Origin: Thermoleophilia bacterium
GTDB taxonomy: Bacteria; Actinomycetota; Thermoleophilia; Gaiellales; SKUG01
Length of the DNA stretch: 17,176 nucleotides
Assembly: GCA_025964465.1 (NCBI GenBank)
Contig: JAOPYS010000364.1
Span: forward strand, 1 to 17,176
Direction: 5' to 3'
Shown here: one piece after another, positions 6,761 through 15,696 of the stretch
How positions within the stretch are numbered: position 1 is the stretch's first letter
Layout: the number at the start of each line of letters is the position of its first letter
Position numbers and translations under genes: made by a program
Notes under the pieces: model-generated
Told to the model about the DNA's origin: nothing
Seen by the model: the letters and a program-made list of their open reading frames with translations, nothing else
Database searches by the model: none

Positions 6761-9700
6761 ATGCCCCCCTCGAGCCGATGGATGAGCGTGCTGCCCGCCC
6801 TGCCCACCCGCCTCGCCTACCTGCTCGTGGTCGTGCTCGGCGTGCTGCTGCTTCCCGCCGCAGCCGGGGCGGTGACGATCTCCGGCACCGCGATGAAGGA
6901 CGAGCTGGGGACGTCGTGGCAGGGCTGCTCCACCGCGACCAACAACGTCGGCCTCGCCGTCAACGGCGTCGCCCAGCCGCCGACCTCGTGCAACCGGACG
7001 ACCGGCGCCTTCACGTTCTCCGGCGTGACCGTCCCCTCGGTCGGGGCGCCCATCGCGATCTGGTTCGACACGACCAGCTCAGCCGGTGTGCTCTACACCA
7101 CCGCCGCCTCCACCTCCGCCAACATCGCCGGCCTCACCCCGACACAGGACCGCGTCTGGATCCGCTCGGAGCAGGCCTCGCCGACGCTGACCGAAACGCT
7201 CGTGCAGAGCTGGGACGCCCCCAACGACCCCCAGGTGCCGGTCGATGGAACCGGCGACGTCACAGCCGCCGGCCTGGAACTGCACATCGACAGCGGAGTC
7301 ACGTTCAGCCTCTCGAACACCTTCTCGTTCATCGGCGCCAGCCTGCACGTGGAGCCCGGCGGAACCTTCGCTCCCGACGACCAGGGTGACGGCACCACGA
7401 TCGTGTCGGGAAACGGGACACAGGCGTGCGACAAGGGGCCTGGGATCGCCCGTCCGGTGTGCATCGAGCCAGGCGGGGCGGTGATCGACACTCCGGCGCA
7501 CGAGACCAACTGGGAGTACTCCGGACAGGACGGCCGCTTCGCGATCGAGCCGATGACGGTCGGCAGCGTCGTCGTCAACGGCAGCGACAGTTCGATCGGC
7601 GAGATCGGATACGCCGCCGCCCAGACGCTGACGGTGCGGGAGGAGTTCGGCATCAAGAGCCCGGTCACCTCGGATCCGTGGGGCGTCACCGTCAACGCCG
7701 GCTCCGTGTGGCTCGACTCATGGACGGGGTTGTTCGGCAACGGCGCGTCCTGGACGGGCTCGTCGACCTTCACCATCACCGTCGACTGGCAGTTCAGCGG
7801 CGATGGTCCCGTCGACCTGCCGGGAGCGACCCTCATGGTCGCGACCACTGGGGGACGCGCGGACATCGGTCCGGACCAAGGCCTCGGTCCGGGGGGGATA
7901 TCCCGATCCCCCGATTGGAACTTCCGGTCGATCGACGTGCGCAACGGGGGGTACATCCCGACGGCATATGGAGGCGGCGCGACCGGGATGTCCACTCCGG
8001 TCGACTACGGGGCGACCGAGAACATCGTCGCGATGGCGAACAACTCCGCGAGCACCTATGCCGTCGTCCAGCTCTCCCAGAACGGCGGGGACTGGGGGAT
8101 CATTCGCTACGACACGGACGGCACGATCGACTCGGACTGGGACGACGGCGACGCCAACGCCGTGGACAACGACGGCAACGCGGTGCTGGTGTTCGGCACC
8201 GCCGGCGCCGACATCCCCTGGGCCGCGGCCGTCGCCTCCTCCGGCCCCTTGGGGAGCGACGAGCTCATGGTCGTGGGGGCATCGGCCGGCGACTGGATGC
8301 TGCGCATGTACGACGCGGACGGCAGGCCCGTCAACGCGTTCAGCGGCGATGGGGTGGACACCTGGAACCCCGGCGGAACCGATGAAGCCCGTGCGGTCTC
8401 ATACGACGGGACGGAGATCCTCGTGGCCGGCACGGGCGGCGCGACGCCGGCGTGGCAGCTGCGCGAGTGGTCGCGGGCCGGTGCGACGACGGCGCACCCC
8501 GCCTTCACGAATGGCGGCGTCGCGGCCAACGTGACCGGCATGTGTCGCGCCGGAGACAACGTCTACGTGGTCGGCACCGTGGGCGCCGCGGGGTCGCGTG
8601 ACTGGGCGGCGAAACGTTACGACGATGGCACCTCGTCGTGGACCACGTTCAACGGGATAGGCGCCGGCAGCGCGTGGACCTGGAATCCGGGCGGCACGGA
8701 GGACGCACCAGCAGGGTGCACCACGACGGACGACGATTCGTTGGTCATCGCCGGCACTACCGGCCCTGCGACGAACGACGATGGACGGGTTCGCAGCTTC
8801 GACCTCACCGGCGCGCCGGACCTCAGCTACGGCGTGGCGGGTGTGGCTTCGTTCGCGGGGACCGGAGACGACGACGTGTACGCCATCGCAGCGGCCGGCG
8901 CCGCGGAGGGTGGGGTCATCGTCGCCGGGCGCGACACCGCGAGCGGCGGCACCGCCGTCATGCGGCGCTTCGACCCGGACGGCGCACTCGACACGTCATG
9001 GGGCACGACCGGGGTGATGTCGTACGACAACGGCGCAGGCACCGATGAATCCGCGCGGGCACTGGCGACCGAGGGCGATGGCACGTTGCGTGCGGGGGTG
9101 CGCGTGGGCACCGCCTCCGGCGACGTGGCACTGCGACGCTACGACTACGCCGGCACGCTGATGACCACGACGGCGAGCAGCGTCGTGCGGGTCCTGGTGC
9201 ACAACGCATGGGACGGTCGCTCCCGCATCACCGCCGGCACCTCCGTGGATCTCGGCGTTGGCAGCGCAGGGGACAACGTCCTGCTCGACCTCGAGTCCTA
9301 CGACACACGGCTCGAGTCGAAGGGCACGTTGATCGCGAACATCCGTGGCTGGATCCGCGCCTCATCGACCGAGCCACTCATCTCGCACAACGACATGTAC
9401 CTGAACGGATCGTTCTGGGCGAACCTCGGGGAGGTGCGTATGGAATCGCGCGAGTTCCGCGCGGAACTGCACTACGCCAACAACCTCCACCTGAGCCGCG
9501 TGACCGTCGACGCGGGCGAGAAACAGATGACCTTCGAGAACGGCAAGACCCTGTTCGTCGACGACCAGCTGACGCTTCGCGGCACGAGCTGCACCTCACC
9601 CGCCTTCATCGCGGCCGGGCCGAGCTCGGCGGTGTACGACATCGTCGTGCCGACCGCTGCCGACTTCACGATGCAGTACGTGGACCTCAGCTACATGCGC

Positions 9701-11296
9701 GTCAACATCCCAGTCACGGCCAACAGCAGCCGCAGCGTCACGACGAACACCAACGTCACCTTCGCGTCGCCCTGCGCGGGATCGGCCAATCGCGCACCGA
9801 ACGGGCTGATGGTCGAGGGCGCCTACCACAACCGCCAGGTGACGTCGCCCACGTTCTCGATGGCGATGTACAACCGGATGACCTCCGCCGTGGACCGGGG
9901 CGATGTGGAGATCGTGTCGAGCCCGCTGTCGAACCAGCTGGCGCTGTGGCGGTTCGACGGCACCCTCGCGGATTCCGCCGGGGTCCAGGCGCCGCTCGTC
10001 CCCAACTCGCCGGCCGTCTACAGCTCGGCGACCGCGGGACGATTCGCCAACGCCGCCGTCATCAGCGGGACCCATGGCGGCTTCGACGCGGGCGACCTCG
10101 ACCTGACGGGCGACTTCACGATCGACGGTTGGGTCAACACGACGCTCGCCACGGCCGATCCGGCGCCCGACCTCATCTACAAGGGCAACGGCACGGGCAG
10201 CCTCATCAACTACCGCCTCGGTTTCGAACGGGGGACCTCTGAGTTCGTCGGCGAGCTGACCACGAGCGGCGGGAACTCGTCGATCGTGTCGATCCCCCAG
10301 AGCGAGGTCGCGGACGGCACGTGGCACCACGTCGGACTCGTGCAGCACGAGGGGCGCATCGCCCTCTACGTCGACGGACGGCTTCGCGGCACGGACGCCA
10401 ACGGCGGGTCGACGGTCGACGTCGGCACCTGGTCCACGACGATCGGCTACAAGATCGGCGGCTCGATGGACGACTGGCGCATCTCAAGCGTCGCGTACTC
10501 GCCCGACGAGATCAACGGGTTCTACCGCACGGGCCGTCGGCACGCGGACGTGGTGTGGGACGCCGATCCGGCCGACTCCACCGGCGTCCCCCTCGGGTTC
10601 TGCGGAAGCGTCGCACCCGGCACGGCCCCGCCGTGCGCCGCCGGCGTGCGCTCCGGTTTCCAGTACGCCGGCCCGGCTGGATCCCTCAACATGGACGGCG
10701 CGCGGTACTGGATGCGCGAGCGGGTCCGCACGCAGGCGGGGTCGGTCTGGTCGAACTGGTCCGACTACGACTGGTTCGACACCGCACAGACGATGACGGC
10801 GTCGGTCACGAGCGGACCGACCGTCTCGCTCGGTGGGCCGGGCGCATTGGCGGGCGTCGACGCCGTGGGCACCGCCACCTTCCAGGCGACGACCACGAAC
10901 GCCCACGGCTACACGATGTACGTCAGCGGCCCCAGTGACACGTGGGGCATGTCGGATGGCATCGCCCTCGCCAACCACACCATCCCCGGGCGTGGCACGG
11001 CCGGCACGCCGACGTCGTGGCCGGCTGGCACTGCCGGGTTCTTCGGCGTCTCGGTGCTGTCGGCGACCGGCGGCAAGGACACGACGCGCTGGGGGGCGGG
11101 CACCGACACGTCGAACCTCGGCGCGCTCAACTGGGGCTGGGGCAGCCGCTCCACGCCGCTCATGCTGCACACCCGCGCGGCGTTCGACCCGGCCGCGCAA
11201 CAGGTGCAGCTCGCGGTGCGCGCCAACCCGGGCGCCCTCACCGACCCTGGTCGCTACACGACCACGCTCGTGCTCACGGCCGTCCCCAACGTCTGA
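6761..11296 (+). CDS. Giant secreted protein: delta-60-like propeller, LamG-like domain, C-terminal beta-sandwich
   Basis: A 1511-residue exported protein. Residues 1-37 form a Sec signal peptide (MPPSSRW, then a hydrophobic run ending PAAAGA before VTISG); ATG 6782 is an equally good start, and neither has a ribosome site. A beta-rich, Ser/Thr/Gly-rich N-terminal region extends to about residue 410. Residues about 413-805 contain seven related units of the type DWGIIRYDTDGTIDSDW and AVMRRFDPDGALDTSWG, matching the delta-60 repeat and suggesting a seven-bladed beta-propeller. A beta-rich linker follows. Residues about 1058-1258 are a LamG-like concanavalin fold (LALWRFDGTLADSAG, GDFTIDGWVNT, DGTWHHVGLVQ, GRIALYVDGRL, MDDWRISSVAYS). 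The last 165 residues form another beta-sandwich ending RYTTTLVLTAVPNV. No LPXTG or terminal helix is present, so it is probably released or bound non-covalently. A role in surface adhesion or glycan binding is inference. Confidence 0.9.
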   Translation: MPPSSRWMSVLPALPTRLAYLLVVVLGVLLLPAAAGAVTISGTAMKDELGTSWQGCSTATNNVGLAVNGVAQPPTSCNRTTGAFTFSGVTVPSVGAPIAIWFDTTSSAGVLYTTAASTSANIAGLTPTQDRVWIRSEQASPTLTETLVQSWDAPNDPQVPVDGTGDVTAAGLELHIDSGVTFSLSNTFSFIGASLHVEPGGTFAPDDQGDGTTIVSGNGTQACDKGPGIARPVCIEPGGAVIDTPAHETNWEYSGQDGRFAIEPMTVGSVVVNGSDSSIGEIGYAAAQTLTVREEFGIKSPVTSDPWGVTVNAGSVWLDSWTGLFGNGASWTGSSTFTITVDWQFSGDGPVDLPGATLMVATTGGRADIGPDQGLGPGGISRSPDWNFRSIDVRNGGYIPTAYGGGATGMSTPVDYGATENIVAMANNSASTYAVVQLSQNGGDWGIIRYDTDGTIDSDWDDGDANAVDNDGNAVLVFGTAGADIPWAAAVASSGPLGSDELMVVGASAGDWMLRMYDADGRPVNAFSGDGVDTWNPGGTDEARAVSYDGTEILVAGTGGATPAWQLREWSRAGATTAHPAFTNGGVAANVTGMCRAGDNVYVVGTVGAAGSRDWAAKRYDDGTSSWTTFNGIGAGSAWTWNPGGTEDAPAGCTTTDDDSLVIAGTTGPATNDDGRVRSFDLTGAPDLSYGVAGVASFAGTGDDDVYAIAAAGAAEGGVIVAGRDTASGGTAVMRRFDPDGALDTSWGTTGVMSYDNGAGTDESARALATEGDGTLRAGVRVGTASGDVALRRYDYAGTLMTTTASSVVRVLVHNAWDGRSRITAGTSVDLGVGSAGDNVLLDLESYDTRLESKGTLIANIRGWIRASSTEPLISHNDMYLNGSFWANLGEVRMESREFRAELHYANNLHLSRVTVDAGEKQMTFENGKTLFVDDQLTLRGTSCTSPAFIAAGPSSAVYDIVVPTAADFTMQYVDLSYMRVNIPVTANSSRSVTTNTNVTFASPCAGSANRAPNGLMVEGAYHNRQVTSPTFSMAMYNRMTSAVDRGDVEIVSSPLSNQLALWRFDGTLADSAGVQAPLVPNSPAVYSSATAGRFANAAVISGTHGGFDAGDLDLTGDFTIDGWVNTTLATADPAPDLIYKGNGTGSLINYRLGFERGTSEFVGELTTSGGNSSIVSIPQSEVADGTWHHVGLVQHEGRIALYVDGRLRGTDANGGSTVDVGTWSTTIGYKIGGSMDDWRISSVAYSPDEINGFYRTGRRHADVVWDADPADSTGVPLGFCGSVAPGTAPPCAAGVRSGFQYAGPAGSLNMDGARYWMRERVRTQAGSVWSNWSDYDWFDTAQTMTASVTSGPTVSLGGPGALAGVDAVGTATFQATTTNAHGYTMYVSGPSDTWGMSDGIALANHTIPGRGTAGTPTSWPAGTAGFFGVSVLSATGGKDTTRWGAGTDTSNLGALNWGWGSRSTPLMLHTRAAFDPAAQQVQLAVRANPGALTDPGRYTTTLVLTAVPNV

Positions 11297-11306
11297 CACG
11301 GAAGAC

Positions 11307-11336
11307 GGCGAGGGCGCCCCGAAGGACGCCCTCGCC
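11307..11336. terminator. Strong 10-bp hairpin between convergent genes
   Basis: GGCGAGGGCG (11307-11316) and CGCCCTCGCC (11327-11336) form a perfect ten-pair GC-rich stem with a ten-base loop. It starts ten bases after the stop of the giant secreted protein and lies 28 bases beyond the stop of the convergent sigma gene. It lacks a T-run, as is common for actinobacterial terminators, and could serve both genes. Confidence 0.8.
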
Positions 11337-11364
11337 ATTCCAACCTGTCAGTCGGTCCTGCTAC

Positions 11365-12486
<1,122 letters not shown>

Positions 12487-12612
12487 GCTGATGCCTCCTT
12501 GGCATGGATGGAGCGTCTTCCTGACAGGGGGGATGCGAGCCAGCCTGCTCCGACACCGCAGAAGCGCGTGACGAACGGGGCGAGGATCGGGCGTCATGCC
12601 GGATCGCACCGC

Positions 12613-12620
12613 ATCCTATA
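12613..12620 (-). promoter_or_regulatory. Candidate -10 element for the sigma gene
   Basis: On the minus strand this reads TATAGGAT, the most AT-rich spot in the 313-base gap upstream of the sigma gene. It would place the transcript start near 12605 and give a leader of about 120 bases. No good -35 box lies at 17-18 bases; the position is instead occupied by the dyad at 12634-12668. The rest of the gap (12487-12799) shows no coding sequence. Confidence 0.4.
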
Positions 12621-12633
12621 CCCGCTCCGGATG

Positions 12634-12668
12634 GGAACGTCGCAGCACGGGGGCTGTTGTGACGTTCC
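12634..12668. promoter_or_regulatory. Large dyad upstream of the sigma gene
   Basis: GGAACGTC (12634-12641) and GACGTTCC (12661-12668) are perfect inverted copies. On a plus-strand RNA the pairing continues through G-U pairs to 14 pairs, GGAACGTCGCAGCA with TGTTGTGACGTTCC, around a seven-base loop. A second inverted pair, TCCTCC (12666-12671) and GGAGGA (12680-12685), shares three bases with it. The site sits where the -35 region of the sigma promoter would be, so it may be an operator. Its GGAAC half-sites also resemble the -35 box of ECF sigma factors. Confidence 0.45.
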
Positions 12669-12731
12669 TCCGGGAAAGTGGAGGATGCAACGGTGTATCC
12701 CCTCCCGGGTCGCTCGCTGTAACTGGGCGGC

Positions 12732-12753
12732 GTGGGCCACCGGCGCGGCCCAC
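12732..12753. terminator. Hairpin downstream of the Flp-like gene
   Basis: GTGGGCC (12732-12738) and GGCCCAC (12747-12753) form a perfect seven-pair stem with an eight-base loop, about 47 bases past the stop of the Flp-like gene on the minus strand. No T-run follows. GGCCAC (12735-12740) can instead pair with GTGGCC (12757-12762). It could end the pilin transcript before the sigma promoter. Confidence 0.4.
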
Positions 12754-12799
12754 CCCGTGGCCAACCGGCGCAGGCCGCATCCAGCCGTGCTTTCCGTGA

Positions 12800-13042
12800 T
12801 CAGCCGGACCCCGAGATCGCGTCGATGAGGCGCCGGACGATGGCCGCCCCCAGACGGTCGCCGGCCGTCGAGTCGATCGCCGTCGCGATGCCCGACACGA
12901 GCATGGTCGCGACGGCGCCCAGGCCCACGTACTCCACCATGCTCGACCCGCGCTCGCGCGCGGAACGGGCCGCGTCGACGGGGGCGCCCGGAGGCGGCGG
13001 CGATGTCGGGGGCGTGGTGACCATGCGCGTACAGGGGAGCAT
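12800..13042 (-). CDS. Flp/Tad-type small pilin-like protein with class III signal
   Basis: A product of up to 80 residues. The leader is Pro/Thr/Ala-rich and basic at its end (SARERG). It is followed by SSMVEYVGLG and a hydrophobic helix (about residues 38-53), then a 27-residue tail (STAGDRLGAAIVRRLIDAI, SGSG). The junction RERG-SSMVEY fits the prepilin cleavage rule of Flp pilins: Gly at -1 (residue 32), Glu at +5 (37) and Tyr at +6 (38). A TadV/CpaA-type peptidase would therefore leave a mature protein of about 48 residues that could assemble into a Tad pilus or act as a pseudopilin. ATG 13042 and ATG 13024 are both possible starts; neither has a good ribosome site. No tad genes (tadA, tadB, tadC) are in the window, so this is an orphan. 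Confidence 0.72.
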   Translation of the reverse strand: MLPCTRMVTTPPTSPPPPGAPVDAARSARERGSSMVEYVGLGAVATMLVSGIATAIDSTAGDRLGAAIVRRLIDAISGSG

Positions 13043-13090
13043 CCCCCGTCCATCGGTACGGAAGATGCGCGCTCTGTGACAAAAGGCGCA

Positions 13091-13125
13091 CGACTTCGTG
13101 ACGATCCCGTGACGAAGTCGGGATC
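13091..13125 (-). terminator. Terminator with interlocking inverted repeats after the delta-60 gene
   Basis: CGACTTCGT (13091-13099) and ACGAAGTCG (13112-13120) form a nine-pair stem around a 12-base loop. On the minus strand this is followed by TGCGCCTTTTG, so it fits a Rho-independent terminator for the delta-60 gene, whose stop codon is at 13124-13126. A second pair, GATCCCG (13103-13109) and CGGGATC (13119-13125), crosses the first. Confidence 0.7.
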
Positions 13126-14911
13126 AGCCGGGCGCGAGGACCTCGAACTCGAGGGGCGCGACGTACGAGCCGCGCGTCTGGGCGAGGGCGACCTGCGCGC
13201 CGAACCGCAGCGACGCGGTGGCGGTGCCGGAGGTCGTGCTCGCCACGAGGGCGCTCGGTCCGGCCGAGGAGGTGGCGATGCCCTTCCAGTTGGCGGTGAC
13301 GGCCGTCGTGCAGTTGCCCGCACCCGCCACCGACCACGTCGGCACGCCGGCGGAGAGCGTCTCGAGGCAGGCGCCGAAGCGCGAGCCGGCCGCGGCCCAG
13401 GTGCCCGCATAGTCGGCGTACTGCGTGCCCAGCAGGACGATCACTACCGGTTCGCTGTCGCTGCCCACGAGCACGAGGCGCCCGTCGGGGCCGAGCAGCG
13501 GGCGCCCCACGCCGTCGTTCGCGCCCGCGTTGACGGCCATCCGGCCGTCGGTGTCGAAGTCCGGGTCCAGCGCACCCGCGGAGGTCAGGCGCAGCACCCC
13601 GGTGTCGGTGTAGGAGTTGGCACCCCCGGAGAGCACGACGCGCCCGTCCGGCTGCACCAGCACGCCCTCCGCATATTCGTTGCCGCTGGAGAAGGAGAGG
13701 CGCTGCGCCCCGCCGCCGAAAGTGGTGTCGACGCCACCGGTGGCGTTGATGCGCACCACGCCGACGCGCTCGTTCGTGCCCAGCTGGGAACTGCCGGCCA
13801 GCACGATCTTGCCGTCCGGCTGGACCGCCAGGCCCTGCGCGAGGTCCGTGTCGCCGCTGACCGCCACCTTCTGCCGTCCCGTCGCCGTCCCCACGAACGT
13901 CGGGTCGTCGGCCCCCGTCGAATCGAGCACCACCAGCCCGAAGGCGCTGTCGGTCGCCCCGGACATGGCGATGCCGTCGTTGGGCCGGATCGCGACGTCC
14001 GCCGCGAAGGCGTAGCCACCGAAGGCGATCGTCCGCTTGCCGGAGCCGTTGAAGGAGGTGTCCGGCGTACCGTTCGGCAGGTACCGCGCCACGCCGAACG
14101 TGGAGACGCCTGCGACGCTCGCCCCGCCGGCCAGCACGATGCGTCCCTGCGAGTCCAGCTCGAGCGCCTCGATCGTGTCCTGCTGCCCCGCGAAGTCGAT
14201 CGTCTTCACGCCACCGAAGGCCGGGTCGTCGGCGCCGGTCGCGGTCAGCTTGGAGACCCAGCCGTTCTGCGCGGCGCCGGTGCCGTAGTAGCCGCCGATG
14301 GCGATGGTCCCGTCCCGGGCCACGGCCACGTCCATCCCGAAGTCGTTGGACGAGCCCAGGTCGATGATCCGGGGCGAGCCGCCGTTGAAGGCCGGGTCGA
14401 AGGTGCCGTCCGCCCGGGTGCGCGCCACGTAGACGTTGCTGGCCCCCAGGTTCGCCGCACCGATGGTGAGGATCATGCCGTCGCGCTGCACGGCGCCGGC
14501 GATCGTCTGGTCGGAGCCGGCGCTGATCGACGAGGTGCGGATGCCCGCCGGACCGAACCCGGTGTCGCGCGTGGTGCCGTCCGTCATCCGGAACATGCCC
14601 GTGCCGACGCCGTCCGTCTGGGTGAGGCGCAGCGCCGAGGTGTCGTTGGAGGAGCCGAACAGCACCGCGCAGGTACCCGGCGTGGTCGCGAACGTCCCCG
14701 GCAGCACCGACCCGAAGGCCGTCGCGGCGCTCCCCGACGCGCAGCCGCCGGCGCCCAGCGTGGTCGAGCTCATGACGTCCAGCAGCACGTTCACCGAGCT
14801 GCTCGCGCCCTCGCTCGACCCGGGAGCGCCCAGCGCGCAGGCGGTCGCGAGCACGCACGCGAGCGCGGCGGACGCGCGGAGGAATCGCAGGGGCGGGAAC
14901 GGGACGGGCAT
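13124..14911 (-). CDS. Secreted delta-60-repeat beta-propeller protein
   Basis: A 595-residue exported protein. The N-terminus MPVPFPPLRFLRASAALACVLATACALGA is a signal peptide with two cysteines; LATAC is a poor lipobox, so a lipoprotein is possible but not clear. ATG 14926 would add five residues; neither start has a strong ribosome site. Residues about 35-95 hold a Cys-containing beta region (TTLGAGGCAS, VLFGSSNDTSALRL). Residues about 100-490 contain at least seven delta-60 units, for example FGVARYLPNGTPDTSFNGSG, GLAVQPDGKIVLAGS and GVLVQPDGRVVLSGG, consistent with a closed propeller. The final 95 residues return to a Cys-containing beta-sandwich (RFGACLETLS, WSVAGAGNC, SYVAPLEFEVLAPG). 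The function of delta-60 proteins is unknown. The histidine-kinase-like gene ends 52 bases upstream on the same strand. Confidence 0.9.
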   Translation of the reverse strand: MPVPFPPLRFLRASAALACVLATACALGAPGSSEGASSSVNVLLDVMSSTTLGAGGCASGSAATAFGSVLPGTFATTPGTCAVLFGSSNDTSALRLTQTDGVGTGMFRMTDGTTRDTGFGPAGIRTSSISAGSDQTIAGAVQRDGMILTIGAANLGASNVYVARTRADGTFDPAFNGGSPRIIDLGSSNDFGMDVAVARDGTIAIGGYYGTGAAQNGWVSKLTATGADDPAFGGVKTIDFAGQQDTIEALELDSQGRIVLAGGASVAGVSTFGVARYLPNGTPDTSFNGSGKRTIAFGGYAFAADVAIRPNDGIAMSGATDSAFGLVVLDSTGADDPTFVGTATGRQKVAVSGDTDLAQGLAVQPDGKIVLAGSSQLGTNERVGVVRINATGGVDTTFGGGAQRLSFSSGNEYAEGVLVQPDGRVVLSGGANSYTDTGVLRLTSAGALDPDFDTDGRMAVNAGANDGVGRPLLGPDGRLVLVGSDSEPVVIVLLGTQYADYAGTWAAAGSRFGACLETLSAGVPTWSVAGAGNCTTAVTANWKGIATSSAGPSALVASTTSGTATASLRFGAQVALAQTRGSYVAPLEFEVLAPG

Positions 14912-14963
14912 GGGCGCCCATCCCATCGGCGCGAGCGCGCCGGGTGCTGAGAGAAATGGCTGC

Positions 14964-15584
14964 TCAGGCGCGGGGAAGGGTGACGACGATCCGGTCGCCG
15001 GATCCTTCGAAACTGCCGCCCATCGCAACGATGCGCATGCGTGCCAGCGAGACGCCGAGCCCCGACTTCTCGGGCTCCACGTCGATCATGGGGAAGCTCG
15101 AGTTGGGCACGACGTGCAGCTGCACCTCGTGCGGGAGGTGGCGCCACGTGATGCGCACGTCGATCCCCTCCTCGAAGCAGAGCCCGTCGACCGTCGCCTG
15201 CAGCGCCTCGGTGAGCCACGCCGGATCGGCGCGCACCGACACGTCCGCCCCCGGGTCGACGGAGAGCCGGCCCTCGTTCGTGCTCGTCGCGCACAGGTCG
15301 TCGACGATGGAGCGCAGCGGCACGTGCTCGGTCTGCGGGTGCAGGCGCGACGCCGCGATGCGCCCGATCTTGGAGAGGTCGTCGAGCATGTGGTCAAGGC
15401 GCTCGGCGCTGCGCACGATCTGCCCCACGTACTTGGCCGTGGCGGCCTCGTCGATGTTGTTGGAACCCTCCAGCATGCGCGCGAACCCGTACACCACCGC
15501 CAGCGGGCTGCGCAGCTCGTGGCAGGCGGGGCCGATCGCCATGCGCAGCAGCTCCTGCGTATCGGTGGCCGGCGCGACGGTCAT
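14964..15584 (-). CDS. Short histidine-kinase-like protein with degenerate ATPase domain
   Basis: A 206-residue cytoplasmic protein without TM helices or a sensor domain. The ATG at 15584 is preceded by AAGGAG at an eight-base spacing. The H-box CHELRSPLAVVYGFARML carries the phospho-acceptor His at residue 22, and the dimerisation hairpin continues through IVRSAERLDHMLDDLSKIGRI. The second half resembles a HATPase_c fold, ending SGLGVSLARMRIVAMGG and GDRIVVTLPRA. However, the N-box position reads EALQATVDGLC without the Mg-binding Asn, and no DxGxG G1 box is visible. It may therefore be a phosphotransfer or dimerisation partner rather than an active kinase. No response regulator is adjacent. 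It is divergent from folE2 and upstream of the delta-60 gene. Confidence 0.85.
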   Translation of the reverse strand: MTVAPATDTQELLRMAIGPACHELRSPLAVVYGFARMLEGSNNIDEAATAKYVGQIVRSAERLDHMLDDLSKIGRIAASRLHPQTEHVPLRSIVDDLCATSTNEGRLSVDPGADVSVRADPAWLTEALQATVDGLCFEEGIDVRITWRHLPHEVQLHVVPNSSFPMIDVEPEKSGLGVSLARMRIVAMGGSFEGSGDRIVVTLPRA

Positions 15585-15696
15585 GCGGCGTGCTCCTTGC
15601 GGTGGTCGTGCGAGAATGCGCGGACGGACGGCAGTCGCGCACCGAGGGCTACCCGGGGCGACGCTGCCCGACACCTCCGGAGCGCGCGCATCGACG

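Noticed and set aside
12594..14921. Long minus-strand open frame of about 775 codons over the delta-60 and Flp-like genes
   Set aside because: It is a shifted frame of the delta-60 gene, Arg/Gly-rich and without any domain pattern. High GC removes stop codons in several frames here.
13076..14950. Plus-strand open frame of about 620 codons opposite the delta-60 gene
   Set aside because: Composition is Arg/Gly/His-rich with no recognisable motif, while the opposite strand shows a signal peptide and clear repeats.
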